From Seison nebaliae (lineage: Eukaryota > Rotifera > Pararotatoria > Seisonacea > Seisonidae), in assembly GCA_023231475.1 (NCBI GenBank), contig JALJEE010000349.1, positions 116,855 to 180,854 on the forward strand: a stretch of 64,000 nt of DNA, in the 5' to 3' direction. Under the pieces are notes generated by a model. The model saw nothing but the letters and a program-made list of their open reading frames with translations, had not been told where the DNA came from and searched no databases. Both the position numbers and the translations under genes were made by a program. How positions within the stretch are numbered: the first letter of the stretch is position 1; every line of letters begins with the position of its first letter. This document shows, piece by piece, positions 49,110-60,000 of the stretch.

Positions 49110-50935
49110 ATGGAAATTTCAATAATAAAAAGTTTTGATTGGAACATATGTCTCTTCTTTAATCTACTCCTCTTTTTTAGTCTCCGTTGCCATTTTATTT
49201 ATGATCTCCCAATTCCACAATGTGACAAATGAAAAGTCTCCCCAAATTCGAGATACGATCAAAGAAGTTTATGTGATGAATGGTGCCGATGCTCGAATTC
49301 CGTGTGTTATTAAGAATTTAGGGGCATATCATGTTAGTTCTCATTTCTTCTAATGGGAAAGTTATTTCTTTCTGATGATTAAGGTGATTTGGAAAAGAAT
49401 ACGTAATCGACAGATGGATGACACTGAACTTTCCAACATTCTCACTGTCGGTCACAATCAATTCAGTCGAGATCTTCGTTATACGATCGAACATCGTCGT
49501 CATGTTGGAGCGAATCATGCTGAACAAACTTTCAACAATCAATTGAGAGAAGTGAAAGAGAAGAATTATTTGAAGGAGAAACAATTCAAACAAACGAATG
49601 GAGCTAATGAAGGTGAAAATGCTTCTTGGGATTTCGTCATTCGGAAAGTGGAACCGATGGATGTAGGAATTTATGAATGTTCGATCAGTTCAACAAAATA
49701 TCTCAATTCTGTTCAAATTCGTCTTTATGTTCTAAGTTAAATAAAATATTAAACGAATTTTAATTATTTAATATTTATTTCATCTATTTTTATCCTCATT
49801 TTTAGCTTCAGTAGCAATTCGAAGTCATCCTCATATTTCCGTTTATCCACCAAAACATACCATTCATTTACTATGTCGCATTGAAGCATTGGTGAAAGCG
49901 ACGAAACGTTATAAACGATTAACTCAATCTTTAAACGAATCAACAACAATCAAATTGATTGAGAATGAGATGTTACTTCCGAAAATTCAATGGTATAAAA
50001 ATGGAAAGAAAATTCATTTCTTCACCGATCAATCGATTCCGTCATCTTATGGAAATTATTGGAAGAAGAAAGGAAGGAAAACGACAAATCACAATTTGCC
50101 CATATCAGAGAAAGTGATTCGAGAACTGTCGTCTGAGAAAAGGACAAATGGAATAATTCCAATTGATACGAATTATTCTTCGTCTCTCAATGTCGATATT
50201 ATCAAAACGTTGGATTGTTTCCAACATACTCGATTGGATCGAATTGATCAACAATGTCTGATGGCCGAATGTCCATATGATCTATGCGATCGTTCCAAAT
50301 GGTTCAATCCGGCCTCTCTCAACATTTATTTCCATCAACTTCGTCTATTGTCGTTGAGTAAGAAGTGTGCATCGACCTTCCATCGACAACGACGACAAAA
50401 TTCTATAAGTTCATCCAACGATGATTCAGCGGATGGAAGTGACGATAAGAATATTAAACATTATAGATTTATTGATGAAGAGACAACGTTAAGTATATTC
50501 GAATTGAAAAATGTGAAGGAGAATGATTCAGGAATTTATACTTGTTCCTATGACGATATTCAGAATATGTCGATTGCTATCAATATTCGGAATGGAAGAA
50601 GTATAATCTCTCCCAACAACCATTTAGAAGAGACTCGTTATTTAAGAAGTTTATTCATCATTTAATTCCCTTAATTTTATCATCTTATTCTCATAGAATC
50701 ACATTTGAAAGAAAAGAAAGAAAATTTCAATTTGAGAAGAGAATTCTATCGATTCAATAATAAACATCCCAATGTCTATTCCACTCAACAACAACAACAA
50801 CAACATCAGATGAATGGTAGACATTATCGATTCTATAACGATGCAAATGATGGCAATCGACCATCATTTCCTATTTATCTTTATTTGATTAGTTTACTGT
50901 TGCCTTTCTATTCCATCAATTCCTTCTGGAATTAA
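49110..50935 (+). CDS. Two-Ig-domain surface protein, Dpr/ZIG-8-like
   Basis: Five exons: 49110-49131, 49181-49332, 49384-49735, 49806-50600, 50697-50935; introns 49, 51, 70 and 96 nt; 519 aa. The first splice creates a signal peptide (MEISIIKISVAILFMISQFH). Ig1: CVIKN ... VIWKRIRNRQ ... ILTVGHNQFSRDLRYTI ... SWDFVIRKVEPMDVGIYEC, with the W-I/V-R and LTVG features typical of Dpr/ZIG-8 proteins. Ig2: HTIHLLCRIEAL ... PKIQWYKNGKKIHFF ... TTLSIFELKNVKENDSGIYTC. Between the C strand and the E/F strands of Ig2 about 150 residues are inserted (Cys-, Asn- and Arg-rich). The C-terminus has poly-Gln, then a terminal hydrophobic segment (PIYLYLISLLLPFYSINSFW), which fits a GPI-attachment signal. Dpr proteins bind DIPs to specify synaptic partners; here the role is inferred. 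Confidence 0.85.
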
Positions 50936-51380
50936 ATAATATCAGATGAATATATATTTCAATCAAATCCAATCGATTATCTTTCCTCTCACTACCTCTC
51001 ACACCAATGCCGAGTAAATGAAGAATGATCGATAAAATTCTATGTGAATTTTTTGCCGGGAAGTTTATTTTAAAAAAAATAATAAAAAATGGAAATTGTA
51101 CAGAGTAATGAAAAAACAAATGGATAGATGACATGATGGGGGAAATTTTGAAGATTAAAATTGACAAAAATTTTCTCTTTTACAAATTTCAATTTAATTT
51201 TCTTATCTCAATCTCCTCCCCCCATTCTCTCACATTCTATTCAATTTTTTTACTTTCTTTCTGACTCTTCTTTTCGTGAAAGAAAATTATATAAAATTTC
51301 CATATTTTTTCTTTGAGTTTCTTCGCATTTTCCAGATAGAAATCATTTTTTGTAAATTTAATTATACGAATAAAATTGTA
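50936..51380. other. Intergenic between converging genes
   Basis: About 445 bp of 3-prime flanking sequence; poly-A/T runs, nothing else. Confidence 0.6.
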
Positions 51381-52823
51381 TTAACCATTACCATCTTCCT
51401 CCTCCTCCTCATCATCATCATTATGATTATCATTACGATTATTCATAATATTAATAACATTAATCTTCTCATTAATTTCATTATTATTGTCATTCTTATC
51501 GATTTTGTTGTTGTTGTTGTTTTTTTCATTGATATTGATATTATTGGTAGAAGAGAAATTAGATGAAGATTGATGATCGATACGAAGATCAGTACGAATC
51601 ATTCGATGTCGACTATCAGTTAAAATTAAAGATTTCAATGGTTCATGCCAAAAAATTCGTTGAATTGTTGTCAATAAAATATTTAATGATTTCTGATATT
51701 CGATATAAATTATTCGATTTATTTCATTCGCATTCTCATTCGACGTCACATTTTTCTTTTCACACAACATATCATTTCTGAGATATTTGCAAATAACTTT
51801 GAGACGATTGGAAAAGGAGTTAGTGGAAAAGGAATCGGTTTCGATAAAGTCCATCGAAGACAAAGGCGAATTGGAGCGACATCTCAAAAACTTTTCTTTC
51901 TCCAATTGATTTGGTGGTTTGAAATAAGTGAGATAGATGCCAGAAGGTTGAGGAATAAACGGTAAAAGATAACAATTAGATTGAATTCTCTTTTCATCGT
52001 TTCCCTCCATTTCCATCTCATCATTATCCAAATAATAACCTACAGCAATCTTATCTTCAATGAAATCGAGTAACTGATAAGTTTCACTGGTTCTTTTCGA
52101 TTCAGTGACTGGTTTGATTATCAGATTATTATCTCCTTTCTCCAAAATCTTCTTGAGATTTGTGGTGGATTGAGGCAGCTGCTTATCCAATTCGTCGATA
52201 TTTGAGCATTTGATGCAATTGACAACGGACTGATCTCTCCTCAAATAAACGACTCCATGTTCGCTGTGATGTAATCGGATGAGTGTCTCCTCGTTGAATG
52301 GTCGTATGAATGGAAGTAGATAAAAGAAGAAGGACTGACATAAATTATTTCGATTGAAACGAAATTTCTCTTCATAACGAATATTTCCCCATTCGACATC
52401 TCGAATTCGTGTGAATTCTTTCAGAACTACCGGTTCTTCTTTAGCGATTTCGAATGAGGAATTATTCGTTAATTTGAATGCATTTAATCGACTCATTAAT
52501 TGGAATGTGGTAGATGATGGATATTCACATAATTCTTCGATAGTTCCAATTAAAGGTAATTGTTCGAAATTTGCTCGGTCATCATCGTCGATAGTTCCAA
52601 CATGAAATCGTCCCATATATCCTATGGGAATCGAAAAATATTGGAGAGTAGTCGTCTGGAATGGACGAACGAGAAGATATTGGAATAAAAGACACTTCTC
52701 CAAACAGATCCGTCGTCCACTCGTCAACTGTTGAATGATCAAAGGAAATTTCTGATTTTCACTAATTCTCCTAATTGTCAAATGTTTTCGATTATTCAAT
52801 TCGCACGATAAATTCTTTTTCAT
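51381..52823 (-). CDS. Possible CABIT-domain protein (THEMIS/GAREM-like)
   Basis: 480 aa, intronless. No certain identification. The block IPIGYMGRFHV, followed after about 20 acidic residues by IGTIEELCEYPSSTTFQLMS (residues about 65-115), resembles the IPVxYxGxF...SVEEVxxxFPxxVxV core of CABIT domains in GAREM and THEMIS, with a preceding basic LTSGRRICLEKCLLFQYL. A second, weaker repeat could run from about 130 to 330. The C-terminal 70 residues are low complexity: Asn/Lys/Ile-rich, then poly-Asp/Glu ending in GNG. CABIT proteins act as adaptors in receptor tyrosine kinase or antigen-receptor signalling through GRB2, but no clear SH3-binding PxxP site is visible here. The start is the first ATG, at 52823. 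Alternative: a lineage-specific protein of unknown fold. Confidence 0.5.
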   Translation of the reverse strand: MKKNLSCELNNRKHLTIRRISENQKFPLIIQQLTSGRRICLEKCLLFQYLLVRPFQTTTLQYFSIPIGYMGRFHVGTIDDDDRANFEQLPLIGTIEELCEYPSSTTFQLMSRLNAFKLTNNSSFEIAKEEPVVLKEFTRIRDVEWGNIRYEEKFRFNRNNLCQSFFFYLLPFIRPFNEETLIRLHHSEHGVVYLRRDQSVVNCIKCSNIDELDKQLPQSTTNLKKILEKGDNNLIIKPVTESKRTSETYQLLDFIEDKIAVGYYLDNDEMEMEGNDEKRIQSNCYLLPFIPQPSGIYLTYFKPPNQLEKEKFLRCRSNSPLSSMDFIETDSFSTNSFSNRLKVICKYLRNDMLCEKKNVTSNENANEINRIIYIEYQKSLNILLTTIQRIFWHEPLKSLILTDSRHRMIRTDLRIDHQSSSNFSSTNNININEKNNNNNKIDKNDNNNEINEKINVINIMNNRNDNHNDDDEEEEEDGNG

Positions 52824-53342
52824 GACAAATTCACCAAAAAATCATCATTTCCCTCAAAATAATTTAGATGGTTCTCTTCTCCTCAGAAATTCTTTCAAAA
52901 TTAGTCAATCCGATCCAATCAATAATATCGAATTGGATAAACAAACGAACAAATAAATAAAATAAATAAATGAGAAATATGAGTAGATGATGTTGAAAGA
53001 ATATCGAAATAGATGGTCAATTACGTCAACCGATATAGAGAAAGAAGAAATCACATCCTTCATCTCTCTCTTTTTCTCTCTCTCTCACAGCCGAAATGGA
53101 TTGATAAGAATTCGTGAAATTTCATCGAAGGTCAAAACTTTTCTCTCCCTCTCTTTCTCTCACCCGTCATCAAAACACTTCTCACACATATAGATATTTG
53201 GTTAAATTAAAGTTTCTATTTTATTTCCAGTAAAGAATTGTGAAGAAGATTTGTCTTTATGAAATTTTGTTACATTCTTCTCTTTCAATCCGATCTTATG
53301 GTTTCTTTTCGAAGCTGTTTAGAAGACGAATAAGTTCGAATG
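52824..53342. other. Intergenic, CT-rich stretches
   Basis: About 520 bp including TCTCTCTC runs at 53064-53086 and 53142-53160. It presumably holds the promoter of the CABIT-like gene and the RPS21 3-prime UTR. No gene. Confidence 0.55.
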
Positions 53343-53764
53343 TTAAAACAAAATGAAATAAAATAACTCTTCTGGTAATAGGTGTCTCTCGCGAGTTAAT
53401 CGATTGAGACAATCGTCCGATTCGCCCTAAAAATTCATTTGATCTTCAAAATTCGAATTATCTTCTAACCATTCGACGAATCGCTCCGCAAATACCGAAA
53501 ACTTCAACTTGATTTGGGATCATCTTTCCCTGATCGTCCAACTGATGAGAATATGATAATGATATGAATGAAAATATAAAAATTGGTAAAAAAATTGAAC
53601 TTTAGCAAAACAAATTTGAATTGAGGCATGATCATTCGCATTAATGATTCGATTAGTTGCCGAACTGAATAAGCAGAAAAGTTAAAATAAAATAATTGTT
53701 TCAAAACATTGAACCATTTTCTTGGAATATATAATTCAACAGTTTCTCCGTTTTCGTTTTGCAT
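53343..53764 (-). CDS. rps21: 40S ribosomal protein S21
   Basis: Four exons (minus): 53715-53764, 53601-53664, 53470-53541, 53343-53426; introns 50, 59 and 43 nt; 89 aa against the usual 81-87. The splice chain gives MQNENGETVELYIPRKCSAT then NRIINANDHASIQI, followed by EVFGICGAIRRMGESDD, which match [33 protein letters not shown] and CGAIRRMGESDD of eS21. The C-terminus (CLNRLTRERHLLPEELFYF) is diverged and slightly long. It is part of the small ribosomal subunit. It sits head-to-head with eIF3i, 273 bp between starts. None of the four exons exceeds 90 nt, so the gene is easily missed by open-frame searches. Confidence 0.95.
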
Positions 53765-53870
53765 CTTTTCTTTAAATAAAAGAGATCTGCCAAATGGTCA
53801 AAGATACGAAATGAAAAGATTTCAAAGAAATATTGAAAATTCCACTCGATGAATATAATAATGAATCTCT

Positions 53871-53923
<53 letters not shown>

Positions 53924-54037
53924 GTGTTCTCACTTGAATATAATTCCATTAAAATTCTCTTTCAATTGAACATCAAATAAAAATATTTATATTTTTTTTT
54001 CAAATTCAAATTTACCATCAAACAACAACAACAGAAG
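53765..54037. promoter_or_regulatory. Bidirectional promoter region rps21 / eif3i
   Basis: Only 273 bp separate the start codons of two divergently transcribed translation genes, so the promoters must share this stretch. It contains a compound (CA)n(TA)n microsatellite at 53869-53923. A pyrimidine tract on the rps21 side (CTCTTTT on the minus strand near 53783) could be a 5-prime TOP-like start; this is inference. Confidence 0.6.
53869..53923. repeat. (CA)n(TA)n compound microsatellite
   Basis: About 11 CA units followed by about 14 TA units and a short ACAC end, lying between two divergent housekeeping promoters. Alternating purine-pyrimidine sequence of this kind can form Z-DNA or cruciforms. 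Confidence 0.95.
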
Positions 54038-55455
54038 ATGGTTAGTAAAAATTTTGATAATATTCTAGTCGTGTTCCTCTTGTCCACGGTGATGGTGGAA
54101 AGGATGATTGATCTAACTGAAATTTCCATATTATTTTGAAGATCAAGAATTACATGGAGTAATTTTTGTTTGTTTTTTAGAAACCGTTGGAATTGTTCGG
54201 GCACGAACGTGCTATAACAAAAATTCGTTTTAATTATGAAGGAGATCTCATATTCACTGCATCCAAAGGAGAGAAGGTATGTGTCTGGTATTCACATAAT
54301 GGCGAACAATTGGGAACGTATAATAGCGATCGTGGAGCTGTTTTCTCATTCGACGTCGACTGTTAATTTTTCTTTTGTTTTCATCAATTTGAGATTGAAA
54401 TTAAAAAAGATATGACAAAAAATCTGATATCTGTTCATGGGGAATACGCGACGATTCTGTGGGATATCGAAACTGGTTAATCATTTGGGAAATGAGAAGA
54501 AAATTTTGAAAAAATATTTCAGGGAAACAATTAAGAACGGAAGATGAGGATGGATTAGTGAAATGTTGTGGTTTCTCATACAGTGGCAATGTGTATTTCT
54601 CTGCTGTTCAAGCGAATAAAGATGATGCAGCCTATGTGAAACTATTCGACATTCGACAACCACAACCAATTGGAGAAATGATCAATGAATTCGGTTCACC
54701 TTACAGTACCGGTACATTTACTCATCTTGATAGAACGTTCGCCATCGGATTAATGGATGGAACGATCGGTTCATTCGACGTCGGAGTTTCTTTTTTTTTA
54801 TTCAATTCTATTCTCACATCATCTCATTCAATTTCGTTAGGAGAGGAAAGTGGTAAAATCGGTGAAAGATCATCGAAATGCTATTAGTGACATGCAATTG
54901 AATGATGTAGGATCACTCATGATCACTTCATCTCAAGACAATACATGTAATGTTTAATTTAATTTAAATCGATTTCTATTTCTCTTATAACTCTATTTTC
55001 CAGTTATATTCTACAGAGAATTTGGAATTATTGAAATCATATGATGTTGGCTGTATGGTGAAATCGGCAAGTATCTCATCAAAATATCCTCATGTTTTCT
55101 CTTTTCTCTCTTCATTCATTCATTCATTAATTCATTCATCTTCTATTTATCAATAGCTTGTTATTGGAACAGGACAAGAAGCCAGTCAAGTGACAACAGT
55201 CGGATCGAAAAAGAAATTTGACACGAAATTTTATCATCTCATTTATAACGAAGAATTCGCTGTAGTGAGAGACCATTTCGGTCCAGTCAACTCTGTCAAT
55301 TTTCATCCGGATGGATCAGGGTTCCATTTTTCCATATAGTTCGTTAAAATGATTAATTTCCATTTGAATTGGACAGATATGCTAGCGGTTCTGAAGACGG
55401 TTTAGTGAAACTACATAAATTCGACGAGGATTATATGGTGAAAGATTGTGGATAA
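54038..55455 (+). CDS. eif3i: Translation initiation factor eIF3 subunit I (TRIP1, WD40)
   Basis: Eight coding exons: 54038-54040 (the ATG alone), 54181-54361, 54410-54475, 54523-54785, 54841-54951, 55004-55093, 55157-55320, 55377-55455; introns 140, 48, 47, 55, 52, 63 and 56 nt; 318 aa (human 325). Spliced product begins [20 protein letters not shown], as in eIF3i MKPILLQGHERSITQIKYNR. Further matches: [56 protein letters not shown] then [11 protein letters not shown]. Seven WD repeats are discernible. eIF3i bridges the eIF3b-g module of eIF3 on the 40S subunit. The central repeats (residues about 80-170) are diverged. Downstream SMARCB1 is on the same strand 264 bp away. Confidence 0.95.
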
Positions 55456-55699
55456 ATATTATAATTTTCTTCTTAAAAAAAAAGATTTATTTCGTTCGAA
55501 TTTTTATTCTCTTCGATCCTTGTCGAAAAGGAAAATTAAAAATTTGAGATTCATTCACAAATTTGAATATTAAACTTAAAATTTGAACATTCAGTAAAAA
55601 ATATTTTAGGATAAAGAGGATTTGAAGTATTATGAAGAATGAATTTATTATAAATACGATTCCAAATTTTTTTTTACATTTTCAAAATAAAAGAGTTTG

Positions 55700-55723
55700 A
55701 TGGAATCATTTGAAGGGAAATGA
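55700..55723 (+). promoter_or_regulatory. Upstream ORF overlapping the smarcb1 start
   Basis: An ATG at 55700 opens a seven-codon frame (MESFEGK) whose TGA at 55721-55723 overlaps the SMARCB1 ATG at 55720-55722 as ATGA. If the transcript includes it, this is a termination-reinitiation arrangement that could limit SMARCB1 translation. Confidence 0.4.
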
Positions 55724-57027
55724 AGGAACGTCCAAAACCGTTTATGTTATCAAATGATGACGAACGATATTATCTCGGTTCGGAATTAGGACATTATCTC
55801 GGATTGTATCGTGGAGCGTTGTACAAAAAATATCCTCAGTTATGGCGACGCGCTGCAACGATTAGTGAAAGGAAGGAATTGTCGAATTTGGGATTGTTCA
55901 CGTCATTAGGATCGACAATTACTCTGTTGAAAGGATCGGAAGTAGATCGACTTCTCACTCTCCACAATGATAAGACGATTATCGGGAAGAATTTAGCAAC
56001 GAAATTTCTAGCTGATTTGCAAATAGATAATGGGAAAAAGAAGAGTAGACGAGTATCGAAATCGAGAGAAAATAATCATAAAATTTCATCTTCATTAAGA
56101 GATCATGGAACGAATGGGAAGGATAATATTGGTGGTAATTTGAGTAGTCAATTCAGTAGTCAATTCATTACCACATTCTCCAACAAGAAAAATTCGACAA
56201 ATTCCAATTCGTTGAATATGGGTGGGAGTGGTGGATTGAATTCTGGTTGTGGTTGGATAAATCCTGTACAACCAGGTGCTGAATCGTTGCCTTCTGCTAC
56301 TTCCATCAATCAAGCTGCAATTTCTGATCGACGAGCGAAATCTTACGGAGTTGGAGTGGATCAATGTTCCAAATTGTTAACGTTAGAGAATGCGGAGCAG
56401 AAAATTCAATTAGTTCCAATTCGACTAGATTTAGATATAGATGGAGAGAAATTGAGAGATTCATTCACTTGGAATCGAAATGAGAAAATTGTCACACCAG
56501 AATTATTCGCTGAAACAATTTGTGATGATATCGATCTCTCTCCAACTCTCTTCATTCCAGCCATCGCTACTTCCATTCGACAACAAGTCGAAGCGACAAC
56601 AGCAGCGGCTGTTACAGCAGCAACGACAGTCAAAGAACGAAATGAACAAGATCAACGAGTTGTCATCATTCTCAACATTCAAGTTGGAAATGTTTGTCTT
56701 CAAGATCGATTCGAATGGGACTTGGCCAATCCTTTAAATAGTCCAGAACAATATGCGACAGTTATGGCAGCGGAACTTGGACTATCAGGAGAATTCGTTA
56801 CTGCCATCTCTTACAGTATTCGAGCGAAGTTGGCTTGGCATCAACGCACATTGGCTTTTGTCGAAGCACCACCAGCATTAACTGGAAAGAATATAATTCG
56901 AGATGAACCTTGGACACCGACATTAGAGACATTGACAGATGTAGAAATGGAAAAGAAGATTCGAGATTATGACAGAAGTACACGTCGTATGAGACGTCTA
57001 GCACAAACAACAACACAAGCATTCTAG
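55720..57027 (+). CDS. smarcb1: SWI/SNF subunit SMARCB1 (SNF5/INI1/Snr1)
   Basis: 435 aa, intronless. The N-terminal winged-helix region reads RYYLGSELGHYLGLYRGALY then KKYPQLWRRAATISERKEL, followed by an STITLLKGSEVDRLL block. The middle (residues about 105-220) is a Ser/Asn/Gly-rich linker. Repeat 1 begins LVPIRLDLDIDGEKLRDSFT and runs through CDDIDLSPTLFIPAIATSIR; repeat 2 is VVIILNIQVGNVCLQDRFEW through AAELGLSGEFVTAISYSIRA; the C-terminal helix is LTDVEMEKKIRDYDRSTRRM, the arginine-rich helix that contacts the nucleosome acidic patch. An Ala-rich insert (TTAAAVTAATTVKER) separates the repeats. This is a core subunit of BAF/PBAF remodellers in the nucleus. Conservation is very high, so the call is certain. 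Confidence 0.97.
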   Translation: MKERPKPFMLSNDDERYYLGSELGHYLGLYRGALYKKYPQLWRRAATISERKELSNLGLFTSLGSTITLLKGSEVDRLLTLHNDKTIIGKNLATKFLADLQIDNGKKKSRRVSKSRENNHKISSSLRDHGTNGKDNIGGNLSSQFSSQFITTFSNKKNSTNSNSLNMGGSGGLNSGCGWINPVQPGAESLPSATSINQAAISDRRAKSYGVGVDQCSKLLTLENAEQKIQLVPIRLDLDIDGEKLRDSFTWNRNEKIVTPELFAETICDDIDLSPTLFIPAIATSIRQQVEATTAAAVTAATTVKERNEQDQRVVIILNIQVGNVCLQDRFEWDLANPLNSPEQYATVMAAELGLSGEFVTAISYSIRAKLAWHQRTLAFVEAPPALTGKNIIRDEPWTPTLETLTDVEMEKKIRDYDRSTRRMRRLAQTTTQAF

Positions 57028-60000
57028 TAAGTGATTCGACTACGGAAATGTTTCTTGAAGGAATTCTCTTAAAATTCCTTTTAATTATCGGAAATGAATT
57101 CTTCATATGACAATTAAGTAAATTGTGAATGAAAAGTAAATAAATAAGAATTTTTAATATATGTCAAAAGACGAAATATATTTGAAAATAAACGACTAAT
57201 TCTCTTGTAAATTATTTGAAGATTTTATTTGTTTGACCTTTTAATAAATCGGAAATCTGCGAAGTTTCCGACCTGAATTTTACGATTTTTCCTTTTCGTT
57301 GTTATGCAGTTATTTCCGCCCAGCTATGTGATATGACGGATGATGGTGAGAAAGAATTTCATAGAAACTACATAATTTTGAGAGTGGAAATAACTTACTA
57401 ACATGTAAGCAAATTAATGGAATCAATTTCATGAAGTTTCCATTTCACAGAAAATTGTAAGAAATGCGAAATATGATTGGAAGTTCATCAAACAGTGTGG
57501 AAGTTAAGGAAAGAATGAAAAGATCATATTCTCTCGAATCTAGAATAGTATGAGAAAGTGGACAAACCGTTTAATAAATCGTTAAATTATTGAAATGCAT
57601 TTCTATTTGATGTCCATAATGAAGAGTCGGGTTTTGTGGAATGGTTGAGTGAAGAAATGGAAATGTTAATTATAATCGGAGTATCTAGAAGAAAGTTGAA
57701 AGGGAAAGTATGCACATAATTCACAACATGAACATACGTAACGAGCAAAGAATGATGATATGAAGGATATTGGGGAATTAATTTGATGGAATGAATGAAT
57801 GTTCTTTCATTTGTTATCATGTATGAATGGGATGGAGGAAAAATAGTTTCTACCAGTTTAGTGATGGAAACACCAAACATCTTCCCCTCCTATACAATTC
57901 ACGCATATTCATGTAGTAGGAATGTATGTGAGAGAATATTTATAGAAATCCTATCGACAGAGAACATGATGAGAACATACAAGACGAAATATGAGGACAA
58001 TGTCAATCAAATTGACGATGATGACAGGAATTGTTAGAACGCATTGAATGATTAGTTTAATGATGCAAAAAGAAGAGTCATGCTTCGTTTGTGAAGCTTC
58101 GAAGAATTCGTCGGTTGATTATGAATGAGGTTCCTACTATTCTCCAAGATGAATTCAATAGAACAACAAATATAAATGAGGCAAGTAGAGAGACGTAGGA
58201 AGAATGGGAAGAGTATGAGCCCCCAACAACATTCTCTCGTGTATGAGACATGAGCGAAGTCGGACTGAACAAAATGAGTATGTCGATGAGAAGTTGATGG
58301 ATATACTACGGTTATTATTTAATAATAGATCGATCTAGTTATACTGATTTCTTCCTTCCTAATCTGCTTCCTCATTTATACTTCATCATCACAATCCACG
58401 ACTAGTCGAATAATGGAATTGTCATTGCTTAACAAGAAAAATCCTTCTCTCAACAATATCCTATGCTCAACAAACATTCTTCCTCCACCAACAAAAGATG
58501 TTTAGATAATTATTTTCTATTTATTTCTTCTCCAATCTTTATCGCTCCTCCCCAAATGCCATTGCAATGCAGTGGATCGCTCCTCATTTTATCAAGTGCT
58601 CACTAATATTGATGAGGATTAAACGAACTATAAATAATAGTGAGTACGGAAGAAGTACAAGATTTTATTAAGACGATGGAAGGTTTATAAAATTTGGGGA
58701 AGAATAGTTCTACTTCCTAACTATTTTAGGCTAAAATATTTATTTTTATTATTCATTATTATATGATGAATCATTGATGATTATCATTATTATTATTATT
58801 ATTATTATTGTTATACTTCTATCAATTACTTTATGTGTTTACATAAATATTTCTATTGTATCTAATGTCAAATTGCCCTCAACGACTTATCAGGAAGACC
58901 AAAACGAATTTGTGTTAAACTAGAAAATACTTCTTAAATATAACTCGCACAATAATAGAAAATTAAGACATTTTTGAACGTGAATGTGAGGAACAAAAAT
59001 CATTTTATAAAAAATTCCACGTTCATTCTTATTTCATGAGAGGAAGTCCCTCCAATATCGAATATCGAACATATTTTTCTTCAAATATCAAAACTCTGAT
59101 TTGAAGGTTAAAGACGAGTTAAATTAAGTCAGAAGATTTTGGAATATCATATGTCGTTCAACGCTTCACAATCTTTAGTTAATTAATTATTTCATTATTT
59201 GAAATTATACAATTAATAATGACGCTTTTTAATTTAGCTACTATTATCATTATTTGCTTCAGATAATACCTAATAGGTATTAGGAATCAGAAACATTTTT
59301 TATTTTTGATGAATCCCTAAATGTTCAATAATACAAAGTCAATGACGTTGAATTGTTAATTCCTTAAATGGATTTCCAATCATTCGAATAATCATAATTA
59401 TTAAGAGTGTTTTTCATATTCAAATGAATTCCTCCTGAAAAAATTGTTGTTGTTTTGGAGGAAATGAACTGAAGAAGTGGAGTATAGTAACATGGAATTA
59501 TTAAATTATATGTAATTTTAGGCATTAATCCAAAGCTTTCGTCATTTGATAGTGATTTGTATGTGGTCGAAGATAAACTGGTAGTTCTTAGTAATTTAGA
59601 ACAGAAGTTCCAATTTAATGATGAGTTCATCATAAAATGTCAAAAGTAGTTGATTGAAATATGAATTTAATGTTATTTATGGAACATATGGAAATGTTTT
59701 TAGAGTTAATAGATATATGGATGGAATGGTTATCTGAAAGATATAAAAGTACTTCTTACTGTTAATTTTCATTTAAATTAACAATTAAGTAGAGATTGTA
59801 ATAGGTGAGACGGTGATGGTGGTGTGATGGACGCTTTTGTAAATTAAAACTTGTCTGAAATGAAGTCGGTTAAGTGGAATCAGTTTATTTGATTATTTAA
59901 TACCGGATGACAAAATTGTTATTCTTCTTGTTTACATATTATATATCTCTTCATAAAACTTTGAGAATAGTTGAAGAAGAAAAATTGAGTCGCAGTTGAT

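Noticed and set aside
56480-56737. Alternate-frame open frames within smarcb1 (also 56095-56364 and 56406-56633 minus)
   Set aside because: Shadows of a highly conserved coding sequence.
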